This document shows, piece by piece, positions 42,717-52,866 of a stretch of DNA of 64,000 bases. The position numbers and the translations under genes are program-made. Where the stretch lies: contig CAZYPN010000022.1 of NCBI GenBank assembly GCA_964649085.1, positions 36,129-100,128 of the forward strand. Direction: 5' to 3'. The stretch is from JADMJV01 sp964649085. GTDB taxonomy: Bacteria; Vulcanimicrobiota; Xenobia; Xenobiales; JADMJV01. Under the pieces are notes generated by a model. That model ran no database searches and was not told the origin of the DNA. It worked only from the letters and a program-made list of their open reading frames with translations. Position 1 is the first letter of the stretch, and the number at the start of each line of letters is the position of its first letter.

Positions 42717-45046
42717 AACCGCAGCTGAGCGTTGAAGAGAATGCGCCGTTGGGGCACAAAACGGGTACCGCTGAATTCGCTGAGGAAATTGATCATCGGC
42801 CGCTGGTCGAAGAGATTGAGGATCTCCAAACCGCCGCCCAACTGGGGGCCATCGCTTTTTTCCGAAGGGAAGTAGTTGATCGAGAGGTTGGTCAGAAAGC
42901 GGCTGATGCGCTCGCTGCTGTAGCCGAACGGGGTGAGCCCGATGCCGTTATAGAGCGAGAGGGCCTCCTGGGGAAAGCCGCTGCCGTAGTAGCAGTCCAC
43001 CGCTGCCGAAAGGCCATTGTCCCAACGATAAGAGACTCCCGCTGCAACCTGTACTCGCTGGTCGTGGTCGTTGTAGCGAGGCTGCTCGCCATTGAACGGG
43101 TTGGGCGCAAAGGGCTCGGCCTTGCTCAAGGTGCCCGAGAAGAAACCGTTCCATCCCACCGGATTGCGGGTGTTCAGGCTCAGTTCCAGGCCCTGGTAAC
43201 GAGCCCGAGGGAAGTTGACCGGGGCGAACAAGGGAATGTTCGAGTTGGCCACCAGCAGCCCGATGTCGATCTGATCTCGATAGTCTTTCTGCACCAGAGC
43301 CAGTCGGCCGGCCACGGTTTCGCTGAGCTGGCTCTCGTAGCTCAACTCATAGGCCGTGACGCGCTGGGGAAGCACTCGGGTCTGGCCCGAAACGTCGAGT
43401 TCCAGTGGCGGAGCCTGGAAATTCTGGGTGTAGGAGGCGCGCACCACGTTGTTGGGGTTGATGGCGTAGGCCACGTTGAGCAGAGGGCTGATCTGGTCGG
43501 TTTTGACGTCGATTCCGTTGTCAAAAATGTCGGCGCGCAGCCCATAGTTGAGGGTGATTTCCTCGCTGACAGGAAGGGTGTGACTGAAATAGACACCGCC
43601 AAAGAGGCCCGACCGCGAAAGGTTGGCATTGAAGCTGGGACCGCCTCCTGGCAGACCTCCTCCGCCTCCGGGGTCGAGCAGATTGACCCGTTGCCTTGAA
43701 GTGATCAGGTCGGCACTGACACCGGCGCGAAGTTCGTGCCTTTCACCAAAGCGCTTGATGACCTCGGCCCTGGGTTGGACCTGAGTGATCGTCAGGTTGG
43801 TGGTCGGTAGGTAGGGAGCGCCCGGGTTGGTGGGGTCGGCCGGGAAGCCCTCTTCGGCCAGCTCTTCATCGACGTCTTCGGCCACGGCCGTAAAGTTGGT
43901 GAAACGCCCGTTATTTCGCACTCGCTGGTTGGAGCGAAGGTAGGCCAGGCTGAGCTTCAGGTCCATGTTTTCTTCGAGCTCGTGTTTCCAGGCCAGCAGC
44001 CCCAGGAAATTGGTGTCGTCTTGCTGCTGGCGCACGCCGGCGGCAAAGTTGGCAGTGGTTTGGGGAAGCTGGAACTGGTTGTTGTTGAGGGACAGAGTGC
44101 CGCTGACTTCGTCGGCTTCTCCCTTGCCCGTGATTCGAACCATGTAGTTCTGCGTTTGACCGCGATTGTTGTTGGTCTGGTTGCGGGCCTCAGGAGCCTC
44201 AAACTGGAGGTCGGTTCCTTGGGTTTTGACGCCTACGAAGGCCGTAATCGATTTGTCTTCGTTGCTGGTGCTGGCCCGCAGCAGTGTCTCATACTGACCC
44301 AGGTTGCCAATTTTACCTCGCAGCTCGACGCCGGGCTCGTCGGTTTGCATGGTTTGGGCGTCGACCACCACACCGGTCTGGCCGCCCTGAATGCCGCTCA
44401 GGCTGCCCGTGCGTACGTCAATCGACTGCATGAAGTCCAGTTCGATCGGTTGGCTGGTGGTGCTGGCCAGTGGCACGGGAATTTCCACCCCGTCGAGTGC
44501 GAAGGCGATCGACTTGTGCTCGCCGCGAGCGTGCACCTGACCCAGAGAATTTCGCTGCAGCCCGGGAACGGTGGCCAGCACACCCGGAAGCGACTTGTCG
44601 GCTACCTGCAGATCGATAAAGTCGCGCGTGCGTTCGGTTACCGAACCGGCATCGGGGTCTTTGACGTCCACAATGCGCTGCTCTTTGACCGTGTAGGTTT
44701 CTTCTTCCGATCCATCCAGAGCAGCGCGATAGGTCGTGGTTTTGTCCCCCTGAATCTTGATGATGCCGCTTTCTCCGCCGAGCTTGGGGTGGCGCAGTTC
44801 GATAATGTAGTCGCCCGGCTCCAGGGCGGGAAAGACCACTTTTCCCGACTTGTCGGTGACGACTTCGGCCGAACGGAAGCCGCCTTCACGGTCGCTGAGC
44901 TGCACCTTGACATCGGCCAGGGGCTCATCATTGTCGCCACGCAGCACTTCTACTTCGAGTTTGCCCATCGACTGGGCCCAGAGGGAAAGGGTCAGGCCCG
45001 CGATGAGCAGGCCCTGGGTAAGGGTTCGGATCTTCATGCGACGCAT
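42713..45046 (-). CDS. TonB-dependent receptor with N-terminal carboxypeptidase-regulatory-like domain
   Basis: A 777-residue outer-membrane receptor. A signal peptide (about 1-27, LLIAGLTLSLWAQS) precedes a CarboxypepD_reg-type beta-sandwich (LEVEVLRGDNDEPLADVKV ... LEPGDYIIELRHP). The plug then follows (SLPGVLATVPGLQRNSLGQVHARG ... FALDGVEIPV) and a long barrel ending in an aromatic residue (RRILFNAQLRF). A segment EETYTVKEQ before the plug could be the TonB box. Such receptors import siderophores, vitamins, glycans or peptides, and the ligand is unknown. It lies 33 bases after the giant 1355-residue gene on the same strand and may be at the end of that transcript. Confidence 0.85.
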   Translation of the reverse strand: MRRMKIRTLTQGLLIAGLTLSLWAQSMGKLEVEVLRGDNDEPLADVKVQLSDREGGFRSAEVVTDKSGKVVFPALEPGDYIIELRHPKLGGESGIIKIQGDKTTTYRAALDGSEEETYTVKEQRIVDVKDPDAGSVTERTRDFIDLQVADKSLPGVLATVPGLQRNSLGQVHARGEHKSIAFALDGVEIPVPLASTTSQPIELDFMQSIDVRTGSLSGIQGGQTGVVVDAQTMQTDEPGVELRGKIGNLGQYETLLRASTSNEDKSITAFVGVKTQGTDLQFEAPEARNQTNNNRGQTQNYMVRITGKGEADEVSGTLSLNNNQFQLPQTTANFAAGVRQQQDDTNFLGLLAWKHELEENMDLKLSLAYLRSNQRVRNNGRFTNFTAVAEDVDEELAEEGFPADPTNPGAPYLPTTNLTITQVQPRAEVIKRFGERHELRAGVSADLITSRQRVNLLDPGGGGGLPGGGPSFNANLSRSGLFGGVYFSHTLPVSEEITLNYGLRADIFDNGIDVKTDQISPLLNVAYAINPNNVVRASYTQNFQAPPLELDVSGQTRVLPQRVTAYELSYESQLSETVAGRLALVQKDYRDQIDIGLLVANSNIPLFAPVNFPRARYQGLELSLNTRNPVGWNGFFSGTLSKAEPFAPNPFNGEQPRYNDHDQRVQVAAGVSYRWDNGLSAAVDCYYGSGFPQEALSLYNGIGLTPFGYSSERISRFLTNLSINYFPSEKSDGPQLGGGLEILNLFDQRPMINFLSEFSGTRFVPQRRILFNAQLRF

Positions 45047-45079
45047 AATAACCTGTTACAGGGTATTGCAAACCCATTA

Positions 45080-48000
45080 TCATTTTTCTGGGGCACTTTT
45101 TCGGTGGGCGCCTACGACCTCTACAGCCAGTTGCTGGAGAAAGCGACTCTCCATGGTGTCGGTAAATTCCTGACAACGAGCGTTGGCCAGGCAAACCAGG
45201 CCCAGCAGGATAGAGAGCGCCTGGGCCTCGCTGCCGCCTTGCTGAAGTGCGTTCATCTCGGGGTTGAACAGCAGTCGTTCCCGGGAATCCAGTTTCCACA
45301 ACCGCCCCCGATCGACGATCTGGGCCTGCTGAAGCAGCTTCAGACACGCCTTGCGTGCTGCCGGGTCGACCAGAAGCAGTTGGGCTGACTTGTGGACTTC
45401 GTCCAGAAGAGCCTGTCCCCGCAGGCGAGACTCTTCAGCGACGGGCTGTTGGGGGCTCCACAGCCCGCGCAATGCCTGGGTTATCTTCTGTCCGGGGCGG
45501 TCTTTCATCCAGGCCACAGCTTCGCGCAGCACGTCGCCCACGCTGCGGTAGAGCCAGGGGGCCGGACGCAGGCGCAGTTCAACCTCGCAGCAGGTTCGGA
45601 CCATCTCCTGCATCAGTGTGCTTGTCAGCAGGGGAATGGGCTCTGTCGAGCGGGACTTTGGGTAGTTGCGCTTCCAAAATCCCACAGCGCCGTGCTCGTT
45701 TGCCTGCAGTCGCAACTGCTGCAGGCTGGTAAAACAGCCATCGTGGCAAGGGATCCAGCGCAGCAGGCGCAGGCATTCGGCTCGATGCAGGGGCAGGGCC
45801 AGCAGGCAAAACTCACTCAGCGATGCGAGTTCCGCCGGGTTGAGTGGAGTGGCTTCCAGGCGAGCTTCCACCAGCGGCGCAGCGGCCTCGAGAATGTCGG
45901 CGAGCTGCTCGGGCTGCAGCTCGTCAGCTTCAACATAGCCCGCCAGACAGGCCGGTAGCCGACTCTCGGGAGAGCGTACGCCCCCAGACACTCGCCAGAA
46001 GTCTTTATCGCTGCTGGCGTTCCATACCAGCAGTCCGGCAAAGGGCTCGGCGATCGAGAGTCGAGGCGAGTGGTTCTTCCAGCTGTTTTGCAGCGACTCG
46101 AGCTCGGCCAGTTGCTTGCGGCGACGTTCGAACTGCTGAACCAGGGCTCGCGTCTCTTCCTGAGGCACCAGCCGCGGGTGTTGTTCCTCGAGACGGGTTC
46201 TTAGAGCGGGCGCCAAGTCCATCGTGTAGAGAATCAGTGGGCACTCCGGCAGAGTGTCTGCACCGTGCGGGTGGAGCGAGAGATGCAACTGGGGCTGGGC
46301 CATCAGTTCTCGCCAGCATTCACTGCCACGGTTGGTGCGGAACCAGGGTTGGCCCAGTAAGGCCTCGGCTACCCCCGGGCCGGCTGCTTCCAGTGCTTCC
46401 CAGTGCGCCAGGCCGAGGTAGAGACGCGGCTGAAGGAGCCAGCGCGCCAAAAAGCTTTCCGCCTGGCGAGCCATTTCGCCGCGGACATCCGCTGGCAGGG
46501 TGGCAGACTTGAACTCGCTGTCGAGCCACTCGGCCGGACACTCCAGGTGGATCTCCAGGCCGGGCAGCAAGAGCGGCTGCTCACACACTTCGCGTTCGCG
46601 GTGCAACAACACCAGGCGCGAGGTGGGGCGTGCCAGGGCCAGGATATTCCCCTCCAGGGGAGGCATAAGCGGCTGAACCTCGGTGGCCAGGAGGTCCTTG
46701 CCAGAGACCCGGGGACGCTTGAGAAACTCTTGCAGCGCCGCGCTGCGAGCCAGTGTCTCGTCCAAACATTGCCAGTTCCCGCCGTAGTGCTTTTCGAGTT
46801 GATCCTGCTCCCGGGCAGCCAGCTGCAAAGCTCGCTCGCTCAGGCCTGCCTGTTGCCACTGCCAGGGAGGTGCACTGGTCCACCGGATGGGGTCGTTGCT
46901 CAGCACCTCGACCAGGCTGCAATCCACCAGGTGAGTGGTGGGAAGACAGGCTATTTGGGTCAGGCGCGGGTAGGTATGGCCCAGGCCTTGCAGCAGGAAC
47001 TGCCTTACCCAGTTCTGGTTGCTCGAAGGGGGGGCCTCCAGAGCCCGCTCCAGAGCCTGATCGACCCTGCTTTGAACATCCTCAAGGCATTTTCTCCAGG
47101 GGGCTCGCGAAGCCGGCACGTAGCGTTCGATGCCCCGATTGAAGTTGGCCGTTCGGATGTCGAGCTTGAAGTGGTCGCCATAGACTCGGGCCAGAAATGG
47201 CAGGGTGGAGGGCACGATTTCTGGCTCGACGGCCAGACCTCGGGTGATCAGCTGGATTTTCCCACCCGACCCTTGGGGCAGCACCTCGATGCAAGCTCGA
47301 TACTCGGCCTGCTCCCAGTGCAAGGCATGAGCCCCGGGATCGGGCAGTTTGGCGGCATACTCGCGGGCTCGGGCAAGGTCTTCGAGAAATACATCAAAGT
47401 TGCGCACTCCTAACCCTGGAGTGCATTCCAACGCCCGTCGACCCTCGCCACTGGTCACGAGCAGCACGAGCGCATCGGGCAGCAACTCCGGGTGCTCGGG
47501 TAAGGGATGCTTGCCCGACACGAAGGCGATGGTTCTACCTACCGACTGGGCCGTGCACAGGCCTTCCAGGCTGTGGGCTCGGCCCTGGAGGTCGCGAAAA
47601 AGCTGACTGCGAGCAAAAAAGCTCTCCCGTGGGTCGCGCTCCTGGGCCAGGGCTTTAAGCATGGGTTCGGTCAGGGATCCGGGTGTATCGGCCTGTTCCG
47701 AGAGCAGCGTGGCGCAGCGCTTGAGCCAGGCGGCCGAAGCGGCCTCGAAGAAGTCCTCGCGCACGTCCTCCCAGAGGGCGTCAATAGCGCCTTCTTCGAT
47801 CTCGCAGACCACGGTAAAGGCGAAAGGCACATCTCCCAGGCGCCGCTCGCACAAGGGACGTCCCTCATGAAGAAAGCGAATCGAGCCGCCGGAAGGCAGC
47901 CAGTTCGAGGCGATGCCCAGAACCCAGCCCGGCTCGGAACATTGGTGCAGCCAGGAGAGGGGTGGTAGGCTCAGGCTCTGGACGGGCTGCTGAGCCCAGC

Positions 48001-49147
48001 GACGACGGTTGGTTTCGCGTCGCAGGCTCTGAAGCACCTCGCGAGTGGCTTCTTGAAGCCTGTCCCTCAGGTAGATCTGCAGCAACTGAAGGGCCCGTGG
48101 GTCGCTTTCCATAAGGACCAGGTCCTCTACTTCGTAAGCCAGCGGCAGGGCGGAGTGGTAGATGGGCCCCGCATACTGTAGCAAGGCCGACAGCGACCAG
48201 TAGACGCCTCTCTGGTCGCAAAAGACCTGGCTGCCACGCAAAGCAACTTCAATCGCGGCAGCCCAGGGTGTCAGTGGGGGCAGAAGGTGATCCAGAATCA
48301 ATGCTCGCGATACTCTACTGACGGGTGGTTCGCCACAGTGAGCCAGCAAGCACATGGGGAAGGTGGCGGGAATGCAATCTAAGAGTTGCTGATAGCTTTC
48401 GTCCTCAACAACCGAGCCCAGCGAGGCGTCCAGACGAGCGGTGGGTTGGTCCCAGTAGACGGTGCCCCCCCAGGCCAGTCCAAATTCGGGATGCTTTACG
48501 GCCGTGGTCATTTCATCCACCACCAGAACCAGATGGGAGAGGTGACCTTCGAGTAGAAAATAGCTACCCTTCCAGGGTCCGATGGAGCTCTCGACATGTG
48601 CTCGCTCCAGCAGCTTGCCCTGCACTTTCAAGCTGTGCCGACAGTGGCGCGCGCGTTCACGCAGCCGGGCCAAAGCCCCCTCCAGCAACTTGCGGGTCAG
48701 TCCGCCGCCCTCGGCCACGATTTCGCAAAGTTCGGGTCGCTTCCAATGCTCCCCCTGGCCCTCCAGCAGGTCCCACTGTTGTTGGCTGCGTTGGCCGCGC
48801 CAGAGCAGTCGGTCGGGCGCCAGTGCCAGCAAGGCCTGGCTGGCGGCCGCCAATCGTCGCCACTTGGAATCGGCTTCGAAGACCTCGAGTTCGAACTCAG
48901 CGGGAAATCGTTCGGGCAGTTCCAGAGGGGCGCACACGATGCTGAGGCGCTGACGTTCCGATTTGACTTCGAGTTGGCTGGCGCCTACGCGAATCAAGCC
49001 AGCCACAAGTTGAAACAAAAAGTCCTGTGGGTCTTCCAACTGGAAGCGTGCCAGCTTGCTGGATGCCTTGCCGACCTCAAGGGTGAATTCGCCCTGGGCG
49101 TGCAGCAGGCTATCGCGCCCGAGTTTTTCCAGCAGGGACTTTTGCAT
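45080..49147 (-). CDS. Unrecognised 1355-residue protein
   Basis: The ATG at 49147 overlaps the stop of the thioredoxin-like gene (TGATG) and has GAGGG upstream. The N-terminus, FTLEVGKASSKLARFQLEDP followed by a helix and RVGASQLEVKSE, resembles to my eye the start of a degenerate GHKL/HSP90-type ATPase fold: a Phe-x-Leu strand, then 'LxxFQLxDPxxFL..LVxxxIRxGA'. The expected N, G1 and G2 ATP-box residues are not evident. There is no signal peptide or membrane segment. The remainder is Leu/Glu-rich, apparently alpha-beta, without recognisable repeats. It is most likely a large cytoplasmic scaffold or chaperone-like protein. The function is not known. Confidence 0.7.
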   Translation of the reverse strand: MQKSLLEKLGRDSLLHAQGEFTLEVGKASSKLARFQLEDPQDFLFQLVAGLIRVGASQLEVKSERQRLSIVCAPLELPERFPAEFELEVFEADSKWRRLAAASQALLALAPDRLLWRGQRSQQQWDLLEGQGEHWKRPELCEIVAEGGGLTRKLLEGALARLRERARHCRHSLKVQGKLLERAHVESSIGPWKGSYFLLEGHLSHLVLVVDEMTTAVKHPEFGLAWGGTVYWDQPTARLDASLGSVVEDESYQQLLDCIPATFPMCLLAHCGEPPVSRVSRALILDHLLPPLTPWAAAIEVALRGSQVFCDQRGVYWSLSALLQYAGPIYHSALPLAYEVEDLVLMESDPRALQLLQIYLRDRLQEATREVLQSLRRETNRRRWAQQPVQSLSLPPLSWLHQCSEPGWVLGIASNWLPSGGSIRFLHEGRPLCERRLGDVPFAFTVVCEIEEGAIDALWEDVREDFFEAASAAWLKRCATLLSEQADTPGSLTEPMLKALAQERDPRESFFARSQLFRDLQGRAHSLEGLCTAQSVGRTIAFVSGKHPLPEHPELLPDALVLLVTSGEGRRALECTPGLGVRNFDVFLEDLARAREYAAKLPDPGAHALHWEQAEYRACIEVLPQGSGGKIQLITRGLAVEPEIVPSTLPFLARVYGDHFKLDIRTANFNRGIERYVPASRAPWRKCLEDVQSRVDQALERALEAPPSSNQNWVRQFLLQGLGHTYPRLTQIACLPTTHLVDCSLVEVLSNDPIRWTSAPPWQWQQAGLSERALQLAAREQDQLEKHYGGNWQCLDETLARSAALQEFLKRPRVSGKDLLATEVQPLMPPLEGNILALARPTSRLVLLHREREVCEQPLLLPGLEIHLECPAEWLDSEFKSATLPADVRGEMARQAESFLARWLLQPRLYLGLAHWEALEAAGPGVAEALLGQPWFRTNRGSECWRELMAQPQLHLSLHPHGADTLPECPLILYTMDLAPALRTRLEEQHPRLVPQEETRALVQQFERRRKQLAELESLQNSWKNHSPRLSIAEPFAGLLVWNASSDKDFWRVSGGVRSPESRLPACLAGYVEADELQPEQLADILEAAAPLVEARLEATPLNPAELASLSEFCLLALPLHRAECLRLLRWIPCHDGCFTSLQQLRLQANEHGAVGFWKRNYPKSRSTEPIPLLTSTLMQEMVRTCCEVELRLRPAPWLYRSVGDVLREAVAWMKDRPGQKITQALRGLWSPQQPVAEESRLRGQALLDEVHKSAQLLLVDPAARKACLKLLQQAQIVDRGRLWKLDSRERLLFNPEMNALQQGGSEAQALSILLGLVCLANARCQEFTDTMESRFLQQLAVEVVGAHRKSAPEK

Positions 49148-49452
49148 CAGGGCACCCTCGAACGACTGCGCAGCCAGTAGTTGGTTCGCTGCTGCAACAG
49201 CTGAAGCGAAGTAAGCCCCGTACGCCGCTCCAGCAGGTGGCCTCGGCTGTCCAGCCAGCAAACCTGGGGCATTTCGCGCCGTTGCTCCCAGAGGTAGCCC
49301 CAGCGTTTGTAGCCCGGTGAGTCGACCTCGTCGACGTCCAATTGCAGGCGTTGGGCGGCTATCGGGAGCCGGGCGAAGTTTTGCCAGATGGGCTCCATGG
49401 CCGCGCAGGCGCCGCAGTATTGCCCGGTGAGAAGCAGCACGATGATGGACAC
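49147..49452 (-). CDS. Thioredoxin-like protein (CGAC)
   Basis: A 101-residue thioredoxin-fold protein. VLLLTGQYCGACAAMEPIW holds a C-x2-C (CGAC) redox motif after the first strand, and EMPQVCWLDSRG fits the cis-Pro loop (MP) and following strand. There is no signal peptide, so it is cytoplasmic. The GTG start is one base after the second aldehyde dehydrogenase stop, and its own stop overlaps the giant gene's ATG, placing it in the same transcript as both. The partner is unknown; redox control of the giant protein is possible. Confidence 0.78.
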   Translation of the reverse strand: MSIIVLLLTGQYCGACAAMEPIWQNFARLPIAAQRLQLDVDEVDSPGYKRWGYLWEQRREMPQVCWLDSRGHLLERRTGLTSLQLLQQRTNYWLRSRSRVP

Positions 49453-49453
49453 T

Positions 49454-50884
49454 TCAGCGCAGCGGGTTGCGGTTGAGCACCAGCAGCCGGGGTTCGCTCA
49501 TGTCCTCCATGCTGTAGCGCACCCCCTCGCGTCCACAGCCCGACTGTTTGACCCCGCCATAGGGCATGTTGTCGACCCGAAAGGTGGGAAAATCGTTGGC
49601 GATCACGGCTCCCACTTCCAGTCGCTCAAAGGCCGATTGGATGCGCTCGATATCGCGGGTAAAGACGCCTGTCTGCAGGCCATAGGGGGAGGCGTTGACC
49701 CGCTGCAGGGCTTGCTCCCAGCTTTGGTAGGGCTCGACCGTAGTGATGGGACCGAAGACTTCTTCGCAGCCCAGGCGAACGTTGCTGGGAACGTTGCGGA
49801 GGATGGTGGGCGGAAAGAGCGGCGGCCGGGCCTGGCCACCCAGAACGACTTCTGCCCCCGCATTCACCGCCTCGTCCACCCAGCTTTGCAGTCGCTCGAG
49901 TTCCTGAGATCGAATCAGCGGACCGACGGTGGTGGCCTCCTGGGCAGGATCGCCAACCGCCAGTTTTTCGACTTCTTGTCGGTAGGCTTCCAGGAAGGTG
50001 TCAAAAATAGTCTCTTCCACCAGAATGTGCTGAACCGAAATGCACACCTGGCCGGCGTAGGCATAGCCGCCCACGGCCAGGCGAGCGGCGGCATGGGCCA
50101 GGTTGGCATCGGAGTGCACCAGAGCACAGGCGTTGCCCCCCAACTCCAGAACCACCTTTTTGCGGGCCGCTCGTGCTCTGAGGGCCCAACCCACCCGGGC
50201 GCTGCCCGTGAAGCTGATCACCGGCACTCGCGGGTCGTCAACGAGCGCTTCAATTTCTGGGATGTCCAGGTTGAGGCAACTGAAGCCCCCGACCGGCACC
50301 CCACTGGCCAGCATCAGTTCGGAAAGCAATAGGGAGGTCAGTGGGGTGGCCGGGGCCGGTTTGAGAATCACGGGGTTGCCCACCGCCAGCGCGGGGGCAA
50401 CCTTGTGGGCCACCAGGTTGAGGGGGAAATTGAACGGAGTGATGGCGGCCACCGGGCCGCTGCCGAAGCGCTGTAGCACTCCCTCGTAGCCGGCCGTGGC
50501 AGCGGTGATGTCCAGCGGCACCACCTCGCCGCCGAAGCGCAGGGCCTCGTGGCTGGCCAGCGTAAAGGTGGTGATGGCGCGTTTCACTTCGTCGCGGGCC
50601 AGGCGAATGGGCTTGCCCGATTCGGCGGTCATGGTCTGGGCGAACTCTTCGAGTCGCTGCTCGAGGCCCCCAGCGATGCTGCGGCACCATTCCGATTTTT
50701 GAAATCGACTGGCTGCGCGCATGGTTGGTGCTGTTGCTGCAGCTGCCGAGAGGGCCGACTCGAGCTGTTCAGAACCTGCCCAGGCCACCTCGGCCACTGT
50801 ATTTCCGTTCCACGGGTTGATCACCGGTCGAAGGTCCTGGCCCTGCCAGGGTTGACCGGCTACAATCAGGGGCACTCGCTTCAC
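49454..50884 (-). CDS. Aldehyde dehydrogenase, possible succinate-semialdehyde dehydrogenase
   Basis: A 476-residue NAD(P)+-dependent aldehyde dehydrogenase. The catalytic pair is present: E247 in VVLELGGNACALV and C281 in YAGQVCISVQ; the Rossmann loop SFTGSARVG (about 224) and the ITPFNFPLNL and LKPAPATPL segments are typical. The GTG at 50884 overlaps the amine oxidase stop (GTGA) with GGAGG upstream. Given the aminotransferase and aminobutyraldehyde-type dehydrogenase in the same run, oxidation of succinate semialdehyde to succinate is the natural last step, but other aldehydes are possible. Confidence 0.9.
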   Translation of the reverse strand: MKRVPLIVAGQPWQGQDLRPVINPWNGNTVAEVAWAGSEQLESALSAAAATAPTMRAASRFQKSEWCRSIAGGLEQRLEEFAQTMTAESGKPIRLARDEVKRAITTFTLASHEALRFGGEVVPLDITAATAGYEGVLQRFGSGPVAAITPFNFPLNLVAHKVAPALAVGNPVILKPAPATPLTSLLLSELMLASGVPVGGFSCLNLDIPEIEALVDDPRVPVISFTGSARVGWALRARAARKKVVLELGGNACALVHSDANLAHAAARLAVGGYAYAGQVCISVQHILVEETIFDTFLEAYRQEVEKLAVGDPAQEATTVGPLIRSQELERLQSWVDEAVNAGAEVVLGGQARPPLFPPTILRNVPSNVRLGCEEVFGPITTVEPYQSWEQALQRVNASPYGLQTGVFTRDIERIQSAFERLEVGAVIANDFPTFRVDNMPYGGVKQSGCGREGVRYSMEDMSEPRLLVLNRNPLR

Positions 50885-52866
50885 GGCCGGGTTTCCTCCG
50901 GAGGCGGCACATCGAAGGCAGGGTTGCGCCCAAAGAAGCCGTTGGGCAAAAGCTTGAAGCCAGTGCGATGGGCCGACATGATGGGCCACTCTTCGGGGCG
51001 CGGGTTGTGGGTCACGCCCATGGTATACCACAGCACCACGTCCTGGTTGCTGAGCGACTCGTTGTTGTCGGCATAACCGGGAAGTCCGCTGCTCTCCTTG
51101 GACTGGTTGGGATATTCTCCCGAGGAATAGAGTTCCTGGGGACGGTAGCGAGTACCCCACAGGTGGTGATGCAGGAAGCCCGCCCGCTTGGAAATGGGTG
51201 CGTCGGGGTGCAAATAGGGAAGTGAGTTTTCACCCGGTTCCAGCTGGTAAGCGGTGGGCTGTCCCAGGCGATTGCGCCGGTTAGGATTGGCCACCAGCCA
51301 GGTGCGATGGGCCGCCATGTTGATGTCTCGGCGTGCTTCCTTCTCGGTTTTCAGCTCCAGCACCCGGCGCGTGAAGGCATTCTTGACTGGGTTTTCGGGC
51401 CCGGGTGGGAGGGCGTGGTTGTTGGATTCGTAGAGGGAATTCTGGGCTCCATCGACGTCGAAATCGAGGCGAAAGCTGAAGAAGTGCTGGTGGTTCGGAG
51501 CCACGATGTTGGGGCCCACCAGGCGGCCGAAGCGCTCTTCACCCTGACCGTCCAGACCTTTGGATTGGGTGGCTTGAACTCCCTTGGCCAGGACAATTCC
51601 CGTCAGTTGGGCCTCGACCCCGATGGAGCCATCTTCGTGCAGCACCCAGCTGAAGGCATAGTCGTAGTTGCCCACGGTGGCCACGTAGGTCAAATACAGG
51701 CTGCGAGCAGGGCGGGTTTCGTCTTCGTTGCTATCGTAGTCGCGGTGCTTCCAAAGCAGCCCTAGCTCGCGCTCGTAGATGGCCACGTTATTCTTCTCGA
51801 CGTAGGGCTTGCCGAAATCGTCGGCAAAAACGCTGTCGAGCAACACCGCATAGCTGGGCACTTCGAACCCTTTGCGCAGGCCGCCAGCCAGGCGACCCAC
51901 GCCGTATTCGCCCAGGTCGAAGGCATTGCGCCAGTGCCAGTTACTGGCACTATCTCCATAAGGAACAACCATCTCTGAAAGCGAGCCGCGATATAGGATG
52001 GAGCGCCAGTTGCCGGCGTCGTTGTAACAGAGGTCGTTGAGGACCAGGCCTTCACGGGGGTGCATTTGAAAATGAAAGCGCCAGCGGTTCCATGTGACCA
52101 CGTTGCCGTCGAGCTGAAAGTTGGTTCCTTCGGGCAGGGCGTGCACGATGGGTTTCAGCGGGGGGCGCAACGAACCGACTTCTTTGCTGATGGAAATCGG
52201 ATCCAGTTCCCCGATGGGCTCTTTGACCACCGGGGCGACCTTGCCCGTGTCTTCCACGCGGATGACTTTCAGCGAGTTCGGATCGACCAGTGCCACCACC
52301 CCTTCGATGGGGTGGCTGTACGCGTTGCGTTTGCCCGCCGGCTTGTAGAAGCTGAGGCAGCGCAGCAACCGACGTCCGCTCTTGTGGTCTTCGGGGCGCA
52401 GCAGGCCGGTGCCCCAGGTGTCGATTTGCACATGTTCAAAGTCTTCGATGCCGCGTTTGCGAATGGCGGCCTGCCAGGCTGGATGCTTGCGCACCGCCTC
52501 GGCGGGTGACTTGTATTCTTCGACCAGCACTCCGGGTTGGGCCCCCGGCAGGTGCTTCCAGGAGGCCACCTTCTTCTGATTGAGGTCGACAATGGCTTCG
52601 AAGACTTTGTCCTGTTGGCGATCCAGGATCACGGCCTTGGCCTGACGCTGAAGGGGGCCCCCAGGTCGAAAGTTCTTCACGGCGACTTTGGGAGGCTCGA
52701 CCACGGTCACCTGGGGAAAGCGGCTGCCTTCGGTCAACTTGCCCGCGTCACGCAGAACGCTCACCATGGTTTCCAGCTCCTGAGCGTCCAGGGGGTCGAG
52801 GGGGTGTTTCGGTTCAGCACCCAGCGGCAGGGCCACCAGCGCCAATATCATGAGTGATTTTTTCAA
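50881..52866 (-). CDS. Copper amine oxidase (periplasmic, TPQ-dependent)
   Basis: A 661-residue protein with a signal peptide (MKKSLMILALVALPLGAEP). Y401 in ATVGNYDYAFSW is the precursor of the topaquinone cofactor (T-x-x-N-Y-D/E-Y). H459 and H461 (PNHQHFFS) and H633 (SAHRTGF) are the copper ligands, and D317 (FDLGEYG) the expected catalytic base. The enzyme oxidises primary amines (putrescine, tyramine, phenylethylamine) to aldehydes with release of ammonia and hydrogen peroxide, here in the periplasm. It is embedded between a GABA-type aminotransferase and aldehyde dehydrogenase, which suggests amines or diamines as substrate. GGAGTG precedes its ATG. Confidence 0.93.
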   Translation of the reverse strand: MKKSLMILALVALPLGAEPKHPLDPLDAQELETMVSVLRDAGKLTEGSRFPQVTVVEPPKVAVKNFRPGGPLQRQAKAVILDRQQDKVFEAIVDLNQKKVASWKHLPGAQPGVLVEEYKSPAEAVRKHPAWQAAIRKRGIEDFEHVQIDTWGTGLLRPEDHKSGRRLLRCLSFYKPAGKRNAYSHPIEGVVALVDPNSLKVIRVEDTGKVAPVVKEPIGELDPISISKEVGSLRPPLKPIVHALPEGTNFQLDGNVVTWNRWRFHFQMHPREGLVLNDLCYNDAGNWRSILYRGSLSEMVVPYGDSASNWHWRNAFDLGEYGVGRLAGGLRKGFEVPSYAVLLDSVFADDFGKPYVEKNNVAIYERELGLLWKHRDYDSNEDETRPARSLYLTYVATVGNYDYAFSWVLHEDGSIGVEAQLTGIVLAKGVQATQSKGLDGQGEERFGRLVGPNIVAPNHQHFFSFRLDFDVDGAQNSLYESNNHALPPGPENPVKNAFTRRVLELKTEKEARRDINMAAHRTWLVANPNRRNRLGQPTAYQLEPGENSLPYLHPDAPISKRAGFLHHHLWGTRYRPQELYSSGEYPNQSKESSGLPGYADNNESLSNQDVVLWYTMGVTHNPRPEEWPIMSAHRTGFKLLPNGFFGRNPAFDVPPPEETRP

